Below, in pieces: positions 26,247-34,927 of a stretch of 46,477 bases of DNA. The notes beneath the pieces are model-generated. The model had not been told where the DNA came from and ran no database searches. It saw only the letters and a list, made by a program, of their open reading frames with translations. The position numbers and the translations under genes are program-made. This DNA comes from an uncultured Mediterranea sp. Its GTDB lineage: Bacteria > Bacteroidota > Bacteroidia > Bacteroidales > Bacteroidaceae. Every line of letters begins with the position of its first letter. The first letter of the stretch is position 1. The stretch lies in NCBI GenBank assembly GCA_945831575.1, contig CAMACX010000023.1:1-46477 (forward strand), written 5' to 3'.

Positions 26247-28484
26247 TTATTCCTGGAACTTGCGTGACACCTTCAGCAGATTGATGGTGTAGTTGACGAT
26301 GCTATGCGCCTCCTGGATCATGGTGAGATAGACCATGCTCACCTTGATGCTGCCCGTCTGGTCCTGGATGCGCTGCAGCTCCTTCTGCTTGAGGTTGGCC
26401 AGCTGCTCCAGGATGATGGCAGCCTTCTTCATCTCCTCGTCCAGCTCGCCGTAGCTGTTGCTGCTCAGGCGCAGACGGCATGACTGCATGAGGTAGATCA
26501 TGTCCTCGGCCACGTCGTGGAACTCCAGTTTCTGCTCCTCGGCGAGGGGGCTGAAGTTGTTATCCACATGCTCCAGACAGGGTTCGCACAGACGGCCCAG
26601 GCTATAGACCAGTTCGCTGGCAAAGTCGTTGCCCTGGTAGTAGTAGAGTCCCTTCTCCAGGATGGTGTGGCTGTCGAGTCGGCAAGCGGCCACGGTGCCT
26701 TCGCGCTTCATCTGCTTGAGTTGCTGCTTCTTGAACTTCACCGAGCCCATGGCCCGTCTGAGGCCACGCAGGTTCTCCTTGAGGAACGAGCGCACCGTCA
26801 GTTCGAAGTTGCTCTGCACGAACTCCAGCACGTCGGCGAGGGCATCGCGCGTATGCTGACGCAGCAGGGCGAGTATCTCGGCGTTGTCGTTGCTGCGCAT
26901 GAGGTGGCGCATCACCTCGTCGCCCTTCTCCTTGGCCTTGCGTTGGCGGTACATCACCTGGCTGCGGATGAGCATGAACACCACCAGGGCGATGGCCACC
27001 ACGATGGCCGTGGTGCCTCCGAAGTGTACCAGCATGGTGACGAAGAAGCAGATGGTGAAGGCGGCACCCGCTGTGATAAACCATCCCGAGATGACGCTCA
27101 GCACGCCGGTGATGCGATAGACGGCCGAGTCGCGTCCCCAGGCCCGGTCGGCCAGTGAGCTACCCATGGCCACCATGAAGGTGACGTAGGTGGTGGAGAG
27201 GGGGAGCTTGAGCGAGGTGCCCACGGCGATGAGCAGACCGGCCAGCACGAGGTTGACCGAGGCGCGCACCAGGTCAAAGGCGGCTCCGCCCTCCAGGATG
27301 GCCTCGTCCTTGCAGAAGCGGTTGTTGATCCATTGCTGCGTCTGCGGGGGGATGATCTTGCCCATGCCGTTGGCCAGGGCCAGGCTGGTGCGTACCAGGG
27401 TGCGGGCAATGGGCGTGCTGCCGAAGTTCTCCTCGCCCTCGTCCTGCCGGGCCAGATCGACCGAGGTCTTGATGACGTTGTGCGCCTTCTTGGAGGTGGC
27501 CAGGGCATAGACCATGATCACGCCGGCACCGAAGAGGAATATCCAGGGCGTGCGTGCCGAGCCGCAGAGCGAGGTCATGAGGAATCCGTCGGCCCCTGCA
27601 CCCAGGCCGTTGTGCATGTAGTCGATGTACGACGAGTAGCCGGCCAGCGGTACGCCGATGAAGTTGACCAGGTCATTGCCTGCAAAGGCCAGGGCCAGGG
27701 CGAAGGTACCCATCAGCACCACCACGCGGAAGATGTTGACCTTCAGCCAGTGCAGAATCTGCATCAGCACGGTGAAGAAGGCCATGAAGATGCCGATGAG
27801 CAGCAGGGTGTTGTCGTGGATCCACGCCTTGTACTCGGGTGTCATGAAGGAGCTGTCCTTGAGCCCCTTGATGAGCATGAAGTAGATGATGGAGGTGGCT
27901 GCTATGCCGCCGAAGAGGGCGATGCTCCAGCGCTCGTGGCGCTTGTAGTTGAAGGTGAAGATGAGGCGGGCGAGCCATTGCACCACCATGCCGAAGAAGA
28001 AGGCGATGGCCACAGAGACGAAGATACCCATGATGACCTGCAGCGCCTTGTCAGTGTTGATGAGCTGTCCCAGCTGGAGCGAGTCGTTGCCCCATACCTT
28101 GACTAATGAGAGGGCAAAGGTGCCTCCGAGCAGCTCAAACACCATCGAGACGGTGGTCGAGGTGGGTAGTCCCAGCGTGTTGAAGAGGTCGAGCAGTACC
28201 ACGTCGGTCAGCATCACGGCCAGTAGGATGGTCATGATCTCGGCGAAGTAGAAGTGCTCGGGCTGGTAGATGCCGTGGCGGGCAATGTCCATCATGCCGT
28301 TGCTCAGCGAGGCTCCAATGAATACGCCGATGGCTGCAATGATTACTACGGTGCGGAATGGGGCCGCCTTGGCCCCCACAGCCGACTGGAGGAAGTTGAC
28401 GGCATCGTTGCTCACGCCCACCACCAGGTCGAAGATGGCCAGCACAAAGAGGAAGATGACGATGCCCAGATAGATTGTTTCCAT
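26247..28484 (-). CDS. Inorganic phosphate transporter (Pit) fused to a PhoU/DUF47-like domain
   Basis: 745 residues from METIYLGIVIF. The Pit half spans about 1-530 with around ten to twelve membrane helices. It carries both copies of the family signature, VSNDAVNFL (near 25-32) and AGNDLVNFIG (near 270). The last 200 residues are helical and soluble, like PhoU/DUF47 regulators (KKQQLKQMKREG..., FHDVAEDMIYLMQS...). Fusion of pump and gate is a known Bacteroidetes arrangement. An upstream in-frame ATG (28562) lies inside the repeat region and is rejected. Flanked by ppk and a two-component system. Confidence 0.92.
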   Translation of the reverse strand: METIYLGIVIFLFVLAIFDLVVGVSNDAVNFLQSAVGAKAAPFRTVVIIAAIGVFIGASLSNGMMDIARHGIYQPEHFYFAEIMTILLAVMLTDVVLLDLFNTLGLPTSTTVSMVFELLGGTFALSLVKVWGNDSLQLGQLINTDKALQVIMGIFVSVAIAFFFGMVVQWLARLIFTFNYKRHERWSIALFGGIAATSIIYFMLIKGLKDSSFMTPEYKAWIHDNTLLLIGIFMAFFTVLMQILHWLKVNIFRVVVLMGTFALALAFAGNDLVNFIGVPLAGYSSYIDYMHNGLGAGADGFLMTSLCGSARTPWIFLFGAGVIMVYALATSKKAHNVIKTSVDLARQDEGEENFGSTPIARTLVRTSLALANGMGKIIPPQTQQWINNRFCKDEAILEGGAAFDLVRASVNLVLAGLLIAVGTSLKLPLSTTYVTFMVAMGSSLADRAWGRDSAVYRITGVLSVISGWFITAGAAFTICFFVTMLVHFGGTTAIVVAIALVVFMLIRSQVMYRQRKAKEKGDEVMRHLMRSNDNAEILALLRQHTRDALADVLEFVQSNFELTVRSFLKENLRGLRRAMGSVKFKKQQLKQMKREGTVAACRLDSHTILEKGLYYYQGNDFASELVYSLGRLCEPCLEHVDNNFSPLAEEQKLEFHDVAEDMIYLMQSCRLRLSSNSYGELDEEMKKAAIILEQLANLKQKELQRIQDQTGSIKVSMVYLTMIQEAHSIVNYTINLLKVSRKFQE

Positions 28485-28563
28485 GTTATGACACGTGTTA
28501 AGTTGATGTTTATTTCCTGGTGCAAAGGTCGTAAGGCCTTGTTGCACCGGCGTGTCATACATA

Positions 28564-28600
28564 TTACAAATCGGTTACAGCATGTTACAATCCTGTTACA
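28564..28600 (-). promoter_or_regulatory. Pho-box-like TGTAAC direct repeats
   Basis: On the minus strand four repeats, CTGTAAC, TTGTAAC, CTGTAAC and TTGTAAT, are spaced 11, 10 and 11 bp. They end about 30 bp upstream of a weak -7 box (GACCTTTG, 28530-28523) for the phosphate transporter. PhoB half-sites in other bacteria are CTGTCAT at 11-bp spacing, so the layout fits an OmpR/PhoB-type regulator. The first repeat overlaps the ppk stop codon. Confidence 0.7.
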
Positions 28601-30701
28601 GCGTCTCGCGGTTGTCGCCCTGTACGGTCCAGAGGTTCTTGGCCTTGAGGTAGTCGTAGAAGGTGTATTGCGACCTCACCTTCTCCTTCTGGGGGTGTGG
28701 GCTCTTCCAGACGTTGCGCAGCTGGTCGTCCACGGTGCAGGCCTTGCGTCGGTCGTCGAGCTGTATCTGCAGCATGTCGATAAGCTCCTGCTTGAGCGCG
28801 GCATCGAGGATGGGTGTCACAGCCTCGATGCGCCGGTAGAGGTTGCGCCTCATCCAGTCGGGCGAACCCAGGAAAAGCTCCGGCTTGCCTCCGCCCCCGA
28901 AGTACCAGACTCGGGCATGCTCCAGGAAGGTATCGACGATGCGCGTCACGCGGATGTTGCGGCTGAAGTCCTGTCCCGGTATCAGGCAGCAGATGCCGCG
29001 CACGATGAGGTCGATCTGCACCCCGGCCTCCGAGGCCTCGTAGAGCCGCTCGATCATGGCCGGGTCTTGCAGGGCATTCATCTTCAGCACGATGCGCCCC
29101 TGCTTGCCAGCCCGTGCCAGGGCTATCTCGCGGTCGATGAGGCGGTTGAGCTCAGGGATGAGGTTGAATTGCGCCACCAGCAGCCGGTGGAATGTGGCCC
29201 CCTGCTTGCCCTGCAACGTGCGGAAGAGGTTGTGCAGGTCGTTGACAATCACCGCGTTGCAGGTGAAGAGACCGCTGTCGGCATAGAGTTTGGCCGTCTT
29301 CTCATTGAAGTTGCCCGTGCTGATGTAGGCAAATCCCGGTAACTTGTGCCCCTGCTCATCGCGGCGCAGCACGAGTGCCGTCTTGGCGTGAACCTTCAGT
29401 TTGGGGATGGAGAAGATGATGTGTATGCCCGCCGCCTTCATCATCTCGGCCGTGGCCAGGTTGTTCTCCTCGTCAAAGCGCGCCTTCAGCTCCACGAAGA
29501 CGGTCACCTTCTTGTGATTCTGCGCCGCAGCGATGAGGGTGTTGATGACGCTTGAGTTCTCCGCCACGCGGTACTGCGTCACCATGATCTCGCGCACCGT
29601 GGGGTCGTGGACCGCCTCGTAGAGGAAATGGATGAAGTGGTCAAACGAGTGGTAGGGGTAGTGGATGAGCAGGTCGCGCTTCTCCACGTAGTTGAAGATG
29701 CTCTCCTCCGCGTCGAGGCACCCCAGGTGCATGGGTTGCGGCTTGCGGATGGGCTTCACCTCCGGATTAGGGTTGGGCAGCAGACGCAGGTCCTCCAGGT
29801 TGAGGTGCTTGTCGCCGGGCACCAGTTCGCTGGGGTTGATGCGGTAGGCATTGACCAGGTAGTGCAGAAACTCCTCGGGCATGGCGCGGTCATAGACGAA
29901 GCGGCACACGGCCCCGATCTTGCGCTTCTTGAGCTTCTTCTTCACCGTCTCCACGATCTCCTGCGTGTTGGCCGTGTCGGGTATCATGATGTCCGCGTCG
30001 CGTGAGATCTTGATGCAGTAGCTGCTCTCCACCTCATAGCCCGGGAAGATGGCATCGAGGTTGGCCTTGATGATGTCCTCGATGTACATCAGGTAGTAGT
30101 CGTCGCCGATCTTGGGCAGTTCGATGAACCGGGGCACCTTGCTGTAGGGCAGCTTCATCACGAAGTACTGCGTATAGAGGGGCGAGATAGGCTCCACGCC
30201 GCGCTGGTGCAGCTTCACGGCCAGGTAGAGACGCCCCGTGCGCAGGAAGGAGACCACCCCCTTGCAGACCGGCACGGGCGAGAGGTAGGGCATGATCTCC
30301 TCACGGAAGAAGCGGTTGATGTACTCCTTGTGCTCCTGGTGCTCCACGTTGCGGCTCTGGTAGAAGACGATGTGCTGCTTGCGCATGGCCGGCAGGATGA
30401 GCTGCTCGTAGATGCGCACGCGTTCGTCGAGCTGACGGGTCACCTCCCTGTTGATGGCCTCCATCAGCTCCACGGCCTCCTGCTGGCTCTCGCCGTCCTC
30501 CCCCGGGATGACCCCGTCGGCGATGGCCTTGTGGTCGGCCACACGGATTTTGTAGAACTCCTCCAGGTTGGATGAATAGATGGAGATGAAGTTAATGCGC
30601 TCATACAGAGGCAATGTCTCATCGGCTGCCTCCATCAGCACGCGGTAGTTGAACGACAGCCAACTGATGTCTCGCTTAAAATATCTGTTTTCCACGGCCA
30701 T
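28596..30701 (-). CDS. ppk1: Polyphosphate kinase 1
   Basis: Reversibly polymerises ATP gamma-phosphate into polyphosphate. 701 residues, full length. N-terminal domain NRYFKRDISWLSFNYRVL, head domain, then two phospholipase-D-like catalytic domains. The autophosphorylated His438 lies in LKVHAKTALVLRR. The ARFDEENN and STGNFNEKTAKLYAD blocks and EHARVWYFG of the second site are present. It is upstream of the phosphate transporter on the same strand, 111 bp away, linking phosphate storage and uptake. Confidence 0.97.
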   Translation of the reverse strand: MAVENRYFKRDISWLSFNYRVLMEAADETLPLYERINFISIYSSNLEEFYKIRVADHKAIADGVIPGEDGESQQEAVELMEAINREVTRQLDERVRIYEQLILPAMRKQHIVFYQSRNVEHQEHKEYINRFFREEIMPYLSPVPVCKGVVSFLRTGRLYLAVKLHQRGVEPISPLYTQYFVMKLPYSKVPRFIELPKIGDDYYLMYIEDIIKANLDAIFPGYEVESSYCIKISRDADIMIPDTANTQEIVETVKKKLKKRKIGAVCRFVYDRAMPEEFLHYLVNAYRINPSELVPGDKHLNLEDLRLLPNPNPEVKPIRKPQPMHLGCLDAEESIFNYVEKRDLLIHYPYHSFDHFIHFLYEAVHDPTVREIMVTQYRVAENSSVINTLIAAAQNHKKVTVFVELKARFDEENNLATAEMMKAAGIHIIFSIPKLKVHAKTALVLRRDEQGHKLPGFAYISTGNFNEKTAKLYADSGLFTCNAVIVNDLHNLFRTLQGKQGATFHRLLVAQFNLIPELNRLIDREIALARAGKQGRIVLKMNALQDPAMIERLYEASEAGVQIDLIVRGICCLIPGQDFSRNIRVTRIVDTFLEHARVWYFGGGGKPELFLGSPDWMRRNLYRRIEAVTPILDAALKQELIDMLQIQLDDRRKACTVDDQLRNVWKSPHPQKEKVRSQYTFYDYLKAKNLWTVQGDNRETL

Positions 30702-30718
30702 GAATCACTGATTTTTCT

Positions 30719-30738
30719 GCAAAAATAACTATTTTTGC
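30719..30738. promoter_or_regulatory. Divergent palindromic promoter between ppk1 and the phosphodiesterase gene
   Basis: GCAAAAATA-AC-TATTTTTGC is a perfect 9-bp inverted repeat. Each arm is itself a -7 box (TATTTTTG) pointing outward, one toward ppk1 and one toward the gene at 30837, so the two promoters are back to back. Confidence 0.5.
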
Positions 30739-30836
30739 CGACATAAACAAATATTTCCGGCATTTGATGAAAATAGGTTTGAGTTTCGCAAGTCGGAGAG
30801 ATGCGAAACTTGAGTAAATAGGATAAATAGAATAGG

Positions 30837-31328
30837 ATGAAGAAGATAGGATTACTGAGCGATACCCACGGCTACTGGGACGAGCGCTATGCGCGCTACT
30901 TCGAGCCGTGCGACGAGATATGGCATGCGGGCGACATCGGTTCGCTGGAGGTGGCCGACCGGCTGGCCGCTTTGCGTCCCCTGCGTGCGGTGTATGGCAA
31001 CATCGACGGCCGTGAGTTGCGGCTCCGCTTTCCGCAGACGCTGCGCTTCGAGGTGGAGGGTGCCGAGGTGCTGATGAAGCACATCGGCGGCTACCCCGGC
31101 AACTACGACCCCTCGGTACGCAGTTCGCTGTTCACCCGTCCGCCGCAGCTCTTCGTCAGCGGCCACTCCCACATCCTGAAGGTGAAGTACGACAAGACCC
31201 TCTCCATGCTCCACATCAACCCGGGTGCCGCAGGCAAGCAGGGCTTCCACCGCGTGCGCACGTTGGTGCGCTTTGCCATCGAGGCCGGCCGCTTCAGCGA
31301 CCTGGAGGTCATCGAGCTGGGGGAGTGA
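30837..31328 (+). CDS. YfcE/MJ0936-type metallophosphodiesterase
   Basis: 163 residues, a compact calcineurin-like phosphoesterase. Metal ligands: Asp9 and His11 (SDTHG), Asp33 (HAGDIG), Asn55 (GNID), His82 (MKHIGGYPG), then His110 and His112 (SGHSH). Enzymes of this size hydrolyse small phosphodiesters; the physiological substrate is not known. Divergent from ppk1 and the last clear core gene before the accessory region. Confidence 0.92.
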   Translation: MKKIGLLSDTHGYWDERYARYFEPCDEIWHAGDIGSLEVADRLAALRPLRAVYGNIDGRELRLRFPQTLRFEVEGAEVLMKHIGGYPGNYDPSVRSSLFTRPPQLFVSGHSHILKVKYDKTLSMLHINPGAAGKQGFHRVRTLVRFAIEAGRFSDLEVIELGE

Positions 31329-31339
31329 GCAGCTTGTCA

Positions 31340-31361
31340 GGGCGGACGCACAGGTCCGCCC
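31340..31361. repeat. GC-rich hairpin downstream of the phosphodiesterase gene
   Basis: Perfect 8-bp stem GGGCGGAC / GTCCGCCC with a 6-base loop, 11 bp after the stop codon. No T-run follows. The form resembles small interspersed palindromes (REP-like) and may end the transcript or mark the edge of the accessory region. Confidence 0.6.
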
Positions 31362-31409
31362 CTACAAGCGATGACATGCTGATAGATACTTCAACCAAAA
31401 TGCGGTGCG

Positions 31410-31832
31410 TCAATCCCTGATGGTGATGGTGAGGGGCTCCCCTTCAGGATGCTGGTTGAGGCGTTCGAGGAGGGCTTCGAGGGTCCGGCGGCTGTGGATG
31501 ATGAGTCCCGGCACGCGGTTTTCGCCTACGAGGATGCAGCCCTTGGTGTCCTTGCTGGTGTTGCCTATGTGGATTTCTATCCCTGTGAAGCAGGGCACCT
31601 TGTGCAGCAACGGGAGCTTGCAGTGGAACTTCTTCGAGTGGATGAGGCTCACGGCGTAGGTGCCTGTGGGGATGGCCGTCTTGCCCACAATCTTCTTGTC
31701 GGGGGTGATGGTCTCGGCTGTGAGGTGGCGGTCGGTGGGTTCGAGGGTGTCGCAGAAGGGCTCCCCGTCGATGGAGAGGATGCCCATGGTGTAGCGCTCT
31801 GCGCGCTGGGTACGTTGTAAAGTGAGATGCAT
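31410..31832 (-). CDS. DUF5675 family protein
   Basis: 140 residues, no signal peptide. The signatures are TMGILSIDGEPFCDTLEP at the N-terminus, AIPTGTYAV in the middle, and GIEIHIGNTSKDTKGCILVG (84-103) with His88 and Cys99. The His ... Gly-Cys spacing recalls L,D-transpeptidase-like folds, but activity is unproven. Such genes often accompany phage- or VirE-N-type cassettes in Bacteroides. It is the last gene of the cassette starting at 35200. Confidence 0.8.
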   Translation of the reverse strand: MHLTLQRTQRAERYTMGILSIDGEPFCDTLEPTDRHLTAETITPDKKIVGKTAIPTGTYAVSLIHSKKFHCKLPLLHKVPCFTGIEIHIGNTSKDTKGCILVGENRVPGLIIHSRRTLEALLERLNQHPEGEPLTITIRD

Positions 31833-31840
31833 GGTCTTAT

Positions 31841-31861
31841 TAGTGATTAGTGATTAGTGAT
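31841..31861. repeat. Three tandem TAGTGAT heptamers
   Basis: Three perfect 7-bp units immediately upstream of the DUF5675 start codon (minus-strand gene at 31832), in its leader. Prone to slippage, so copy number could vary between strains. Confidence 0.8.
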
Positions 31862-31880
31862 TATTCGGCTCAGAAAATAA

Positions 31881-31907
31881 AACTGTAAGTGTAAGGAACT
31901 GTAAGGG
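31881..31907. repeat. Left copy of a perfect 27-bp inverted repeat
   Basis: Exact reverse complement of 46387-46413. Each copy contains two AACTGTAAG units separated by TGTAAGG. It lies 20 bp beyond the stop of the primase-like gene. Together the copies bracket 14.5 kb of accessory genes. Confidence 0.9.
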
Positions 31908-31927
31908 TTTTGCGTAAATAACGTTGC

Positions 31928-34465
31928 TCAGGAGACCAGTTTGCGATAGGTGAAACGTTTGCTCTCATGCTGCGCAATATATCCACGGTGCATCCATACA
32001 TAGATGGTGTTCATGGGGTTGGAGTTGCGGCCCATCCGCTGGAGCAGGGTGGCAAACTCTTCGCGTGTGAACTCCTTGGGCAGCTGTGTGAGCAGGTTGG
32101 CCGGGCCACGGCGGTTGGTCTTGCGGGCCGTGAGCTGCGCCTCCTCGATCATGTCGCTCCAGAAGGCCATCTTGCAGTAGAGGTCGTACTCCTTCGACCA
32201 GCGGATGAAGTCCGCGATGGTCTCGTCCCAGCCACCGTGCGCCACGTAGAGCACCATGGCCTTCAGATAGGCGATGACGTTGGCACGGAAGGAGAGGTTC
32301 TCGTAGGTGCGGCTCTGCGTCTGCACGGCGTGGTCGGCGCTCTCCTGGCGCAGCGTCAGGGCCAGCTCCTCCGCCTCGCGGCAAGCCACGAGTCCCCGCA
32401 CGCTGCAGAGGCGGTCGATGTAGGGCTTCAGCTGCTCGTCGAAGAGGTCGTCGTAGGTGCCATAGACCGGCATCTCAGCGCCAATCTCCCGCTCGGGGAT
32501 GGTGCAGAAGTTGATGCGGCTGATGGGCCCGTTGAGCAGCACGCCCCGGAAGTAGCTCTGCCCCTTGACGATGGTCGTAGAGGCATTCCAGTTGAAGCGG
32601 ACTGTCACCTTTTCTGTCACCGACTGCGCCCCTACGCGCGTCTGGCCGTAGCGGTTCTTCGGGTCAAACGAGAGGCACATCAGCTGAAACTGCTGTCCCC
32701 CTTTGCCGCTGCCCCGGAGGGCATCAAACTGGTCCACCTCGTTGAGCTTCGCATAGAGGAAATGCTCCTCCGCCTCGGCGGTACGCAGGATAAAGGCCGG
32801 GTTGGTGATGTCTGTATCAATCTCTTGAATGACAAGTCCTTTCGGACGCTCCTTCTTGTCCTTGTTGGCCCCCTTGCGGTTGACCTCATCCTTCCATTCA
32901 CGTTCGCGGCGCAGGTTCTCCGCATCGCGTTTGCGGATGTCGGCCATGATGCGGTTGATAGGTTCATCCACGCAACTCTTACCCGCACCCGTGCCAGCCA
33001 TGAGCAGACACATCAGCGTAGCCTCGTGCTCCACGTTGTCAATATAGCGGAACGTGGTCTTATAGAGGTGAGCGGCCAGCGAAGGGAAGACCGCATGAGC
33101 CACGGCAGCCTTGTACTCCTCGGGTGTGCGCGAAGTGAGCAGCTCGATGAGGGGCGGCAACTTGGCCGGCATCGGCGGAGGGCATAGGGCGGTGTTGTCG
33201 TCGGCTGAGGCAGCAGAAGTATCATTGCTTTTGCCGTTGTCACCACTGCCCCAGGCACTGCCGTTGTCGCAGCTTTTGCCGTTGCCGCAGCTTTTGTCGT
33301 TTTCCCAGGCCGCGCCATGAGTACCGTTGCCGTTGCCCCAGGCCGCGTTGGCTACTCCAGAACCATCCGCCGGGCCGGGTGAAGGTTCCGCTGCATCGCT
33401 AGCCGTCTTAAGGGCCCGCATCAGCGTCTCCGAGGGGCGCTGCGACTGGGCTCGGTTGAGGGCACTGCGTATGGTGCCACGCCAGCGGCTCTCATTCTCG
33501 CCGTAGTTGGGCAGGATGGAGGCCACCCAGTCCACGTTATCGTCGCAGATGTAGCGCAAGTTGCACGCCATGGCATAGATGAAGTTGTTGCGCGACCCAT
33601 GCTCCGGGATGCCCCCCAATTGCTCCGCCAGCTTCTCCACGATCAGCGAGTAAGGAATGCCCTTGTACTCCTGCGGAAAATCTTCGCGAGCGGCTGCGTG
33701 AACCTCGGGCGCATGGCACACAGATGACGCTGATTGGGACGGATTTTCACAGATTTTTAAATTCTTGTCCTCGGGCACGATGGTGCTGTTGCCATCTGCT
33801 GAGTCAGCAGCATTTGAAGAGATAGAATTTGAGCCCAATCTGTCACATCTGTGTAAATCTGTGGTTCCTTGGCCGGCAGCTTCGGCAGCTTTGGCTAATT
33901 CGGCCGCTTCGGCAAAGAGCAGGGCATCGTTGCGGTAGAGTATGTAGTCCTCGGGCACGAGGAAGGAGCAGCGGGCGTAGTCCTTGCAGACGGCATCGTA
34001 GTCCGTGTCACCCAGTTGCTGCGACATCCATTTCTGGGCCTGCTCCAGGGTCATGCCCTTCGGCACCACGAAGAGGAGGCGCAGCCCCTCCGTGGAGGGG
34101 GTGATGTGGGCCAGACAGATGCCCAGCTCCTGCGCACGGTGCGCCATCTCCTGCCAGCGGCCACGCGGATTGGCGATGTGGTCGATGTCGTACATCGACA
34201 GCCCACTCGGCACCGCCTGGTCCGCCTTGCGGCGACCGTGGGCAAACGTGGCGTGAGGCGTGATCACCGGCAGCTGTATCTTCAGCCTACTCTTCTCCTT
34301 CTCGTACTCCTCACCCTTCAGCTCCCCCCGGCGGAGCTTCTCCAGCGCGTCCTCAATCTCCCCGCATACCTGGGCCACCTGGACCGAGCGGATTGCCCGG
34401 TCCAGCATCTCAGCAGTACAGGGAGTGACCTGCTGATTCTTGGCGTTCGTAGAATATCCAAACAT
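31928..34465 (-). CDS. BT4734/VirE N-terminal + DUF3987 primase-helicase-like protein
   Basis: 845 residues. The N-terminal BT4734-like/VirE-N domain (about 1-185) has SMYDID (90-95) and STEGLRLLFVVP (124-135), a primase-polymerase-like pattern. A middle helical domain (265-350) and a low-complexity Gly/Asn/Ser linker (365-425) follow. The DUF3987 NTPase domain has Walker A AGTGAGKS (490-497). The start at 34465 is preferred over 34489 because AGGAGG sits 7 bases before it, rare for this phylum. The upstream gene's stop is 18 bases away, suggesting coupling. Likely acts in replication of a mobile element; exact reaction unproven. Confidence 0.82.
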   Translation of the reverse strand: MFGYSTNAKNQQVTPCTAEMLDRAIRSVQVAQVCGEIEDALEKLRRGELKGEEYEKEKSRLKIQLPVITPHATFAHGRRKADQAVPSGLSMYDIDHIANPRGRWQEMAHRAQELGICLAHITPSTEGLRLLFVVPKGMTLEQAQKWMSQQLGDTDYDAVCKDYARCSFLVPEDYILYRNDALLFAEAAELAKAAEAAGQGTTDLHRCDRLGSNSISSNAADSADGNSTIVPEDKNLKICENPSQSASSVCHAPEVHAAAREDFPQEYKGIPYSLIVEKLAEQLGGIPEHGSRNNFIYAMACNLRYICDDNVDWVASILPNYGENESRWRGTIRSALNRAQSQRPSETLMRALKTASDAAEPSPGPADGSGVANAAWGNGNGTHGAAWENDKSCGNGKSCDNGSAWGSGDNGKSNDTSAASADDNTALCPPPMPAKLPPLIELLTSRTPEEYKAAVAHAVFPSLAAHLYKTTFRYIDNVEHEATLMCLLMAGTGAGKSCVDEPINRIMADIRKRDAENLRREREWKDEVNRKGANKDKKERPKGLVIQEIDTDITNPAFILRTAEAEEHFLYAKLNEVDQFDALRGSGKGGQQFQLMCLSFDPKNRYGQTRVGAQSVTEKVTVRFNWNASTTIVKGQSYFRGVLLNGPISRINFCTIPEREIGAEMPVYGTYDDLFDEQLKPYIDRLCSVRGLVACREAEELALTLRQESADHAVQTQSRTYENLSFRANVIAYLKAMVLYVAHGGWDETIADFIRWSKEYDLYCKMAFWSDMIEEAQLTARKTNRRGPANLLTQLPKEFTREEFATLLQRMGRNSNPMNTIYVWMHRGYIAQHESKRFTYRKLVS
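33718..33854. repeat. REP-like inverted pair inside the primase-like coding sequence
   Basis: Arms 33718-33738 and 33834-33854 are 21-bp imperfect reverse complements (ACACAGATG and GATTGGG shared, 16 of 21 matching), with additional shared AAATTCT and CACAGATTT segments. The element is read through in frame and encodes residues about 204-250, a linker between domains. Confidence 0.65.
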
Positions 34466-34482
34466 AGGCAATCCTCCTCTCT

Positions 34483-34893
34483 TTAGCACTCCGGCACGAT
34501 GAAGGGTGTCACCTCCGCCAGCTTGTGGTAGAACATGTTCACCTTGTTGAGCTCGCGTTGGCGCATCTTGGCCAGCAGGGCCGCGTTGGCGACAAACTCA
34601 AACTTCCAGTGCTCCGTCACCCGTCCATCGGCGTGCATGCGGATGGTGCAATGCTCGCTGCAGTAGAGCTTCACCGAGCGCTTGCGCTTTCGCTCGTTGT
34701 AGGGCTTGATGGCGATGTCACCATTGGCATTCACATGCACCCGTCCACGGTAGCTCACCGCCACCTCGCTCTGCGTCAGCGTCTCCCCCCGCTTCAGCTC
34801 ATTATACAAAGGCTGCACCTCAATCACCCCATTCTCTTCACAATTCACGTACGACAGCAAGGTCGTCTTAACCAATAAATTTTTCTGTTTCAT
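34483..34893 (-). CDS. Unknown protein of the primase-like cassette
   Basis: 136 residues, basic, no signal peptide, membrane segment or recognised domain. The centre (RGRVHVNANGDIAIKPYNERKRKR) is strand-rich and positively charged, compatible with nucleic-acid binding. It starts 34 bp after the OB-fold-like gene, and its stop lies 18 bases before the primase-like start, so the three form one operon. Function not recognised. Confidence 0.7.
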   Translation of the reverse strand: MKQKNLLVKTTLLSYVNCEENGVIEVQPLYNELKRGETLTQSEVAVSYRGRVHVNANGDIAIKPYNERKRKRSVKLYCSEHCTIRMHADGRVTEHWKFEFVANAALLAKMRQRELNKVNMFYHKLAEVTPFIVPEC

Positions 34894-34927
34894 GATAAAA
34901 TAATTTTAATATTGATAATAAGGAAAA

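Noticed and set aside
27333..28106. Plus-strand open frame antisense to the phosphate transporter
   Set aside because: His/Asp/Gly-rich shadow of membrane-protein codons; no start signal or homology.
31967..33187. Long plus-strand open frame (406 codons) across the primase-like gene
   Set aside because: Antisense shadow of a GC-rich gene with clear domains on the minus strand.
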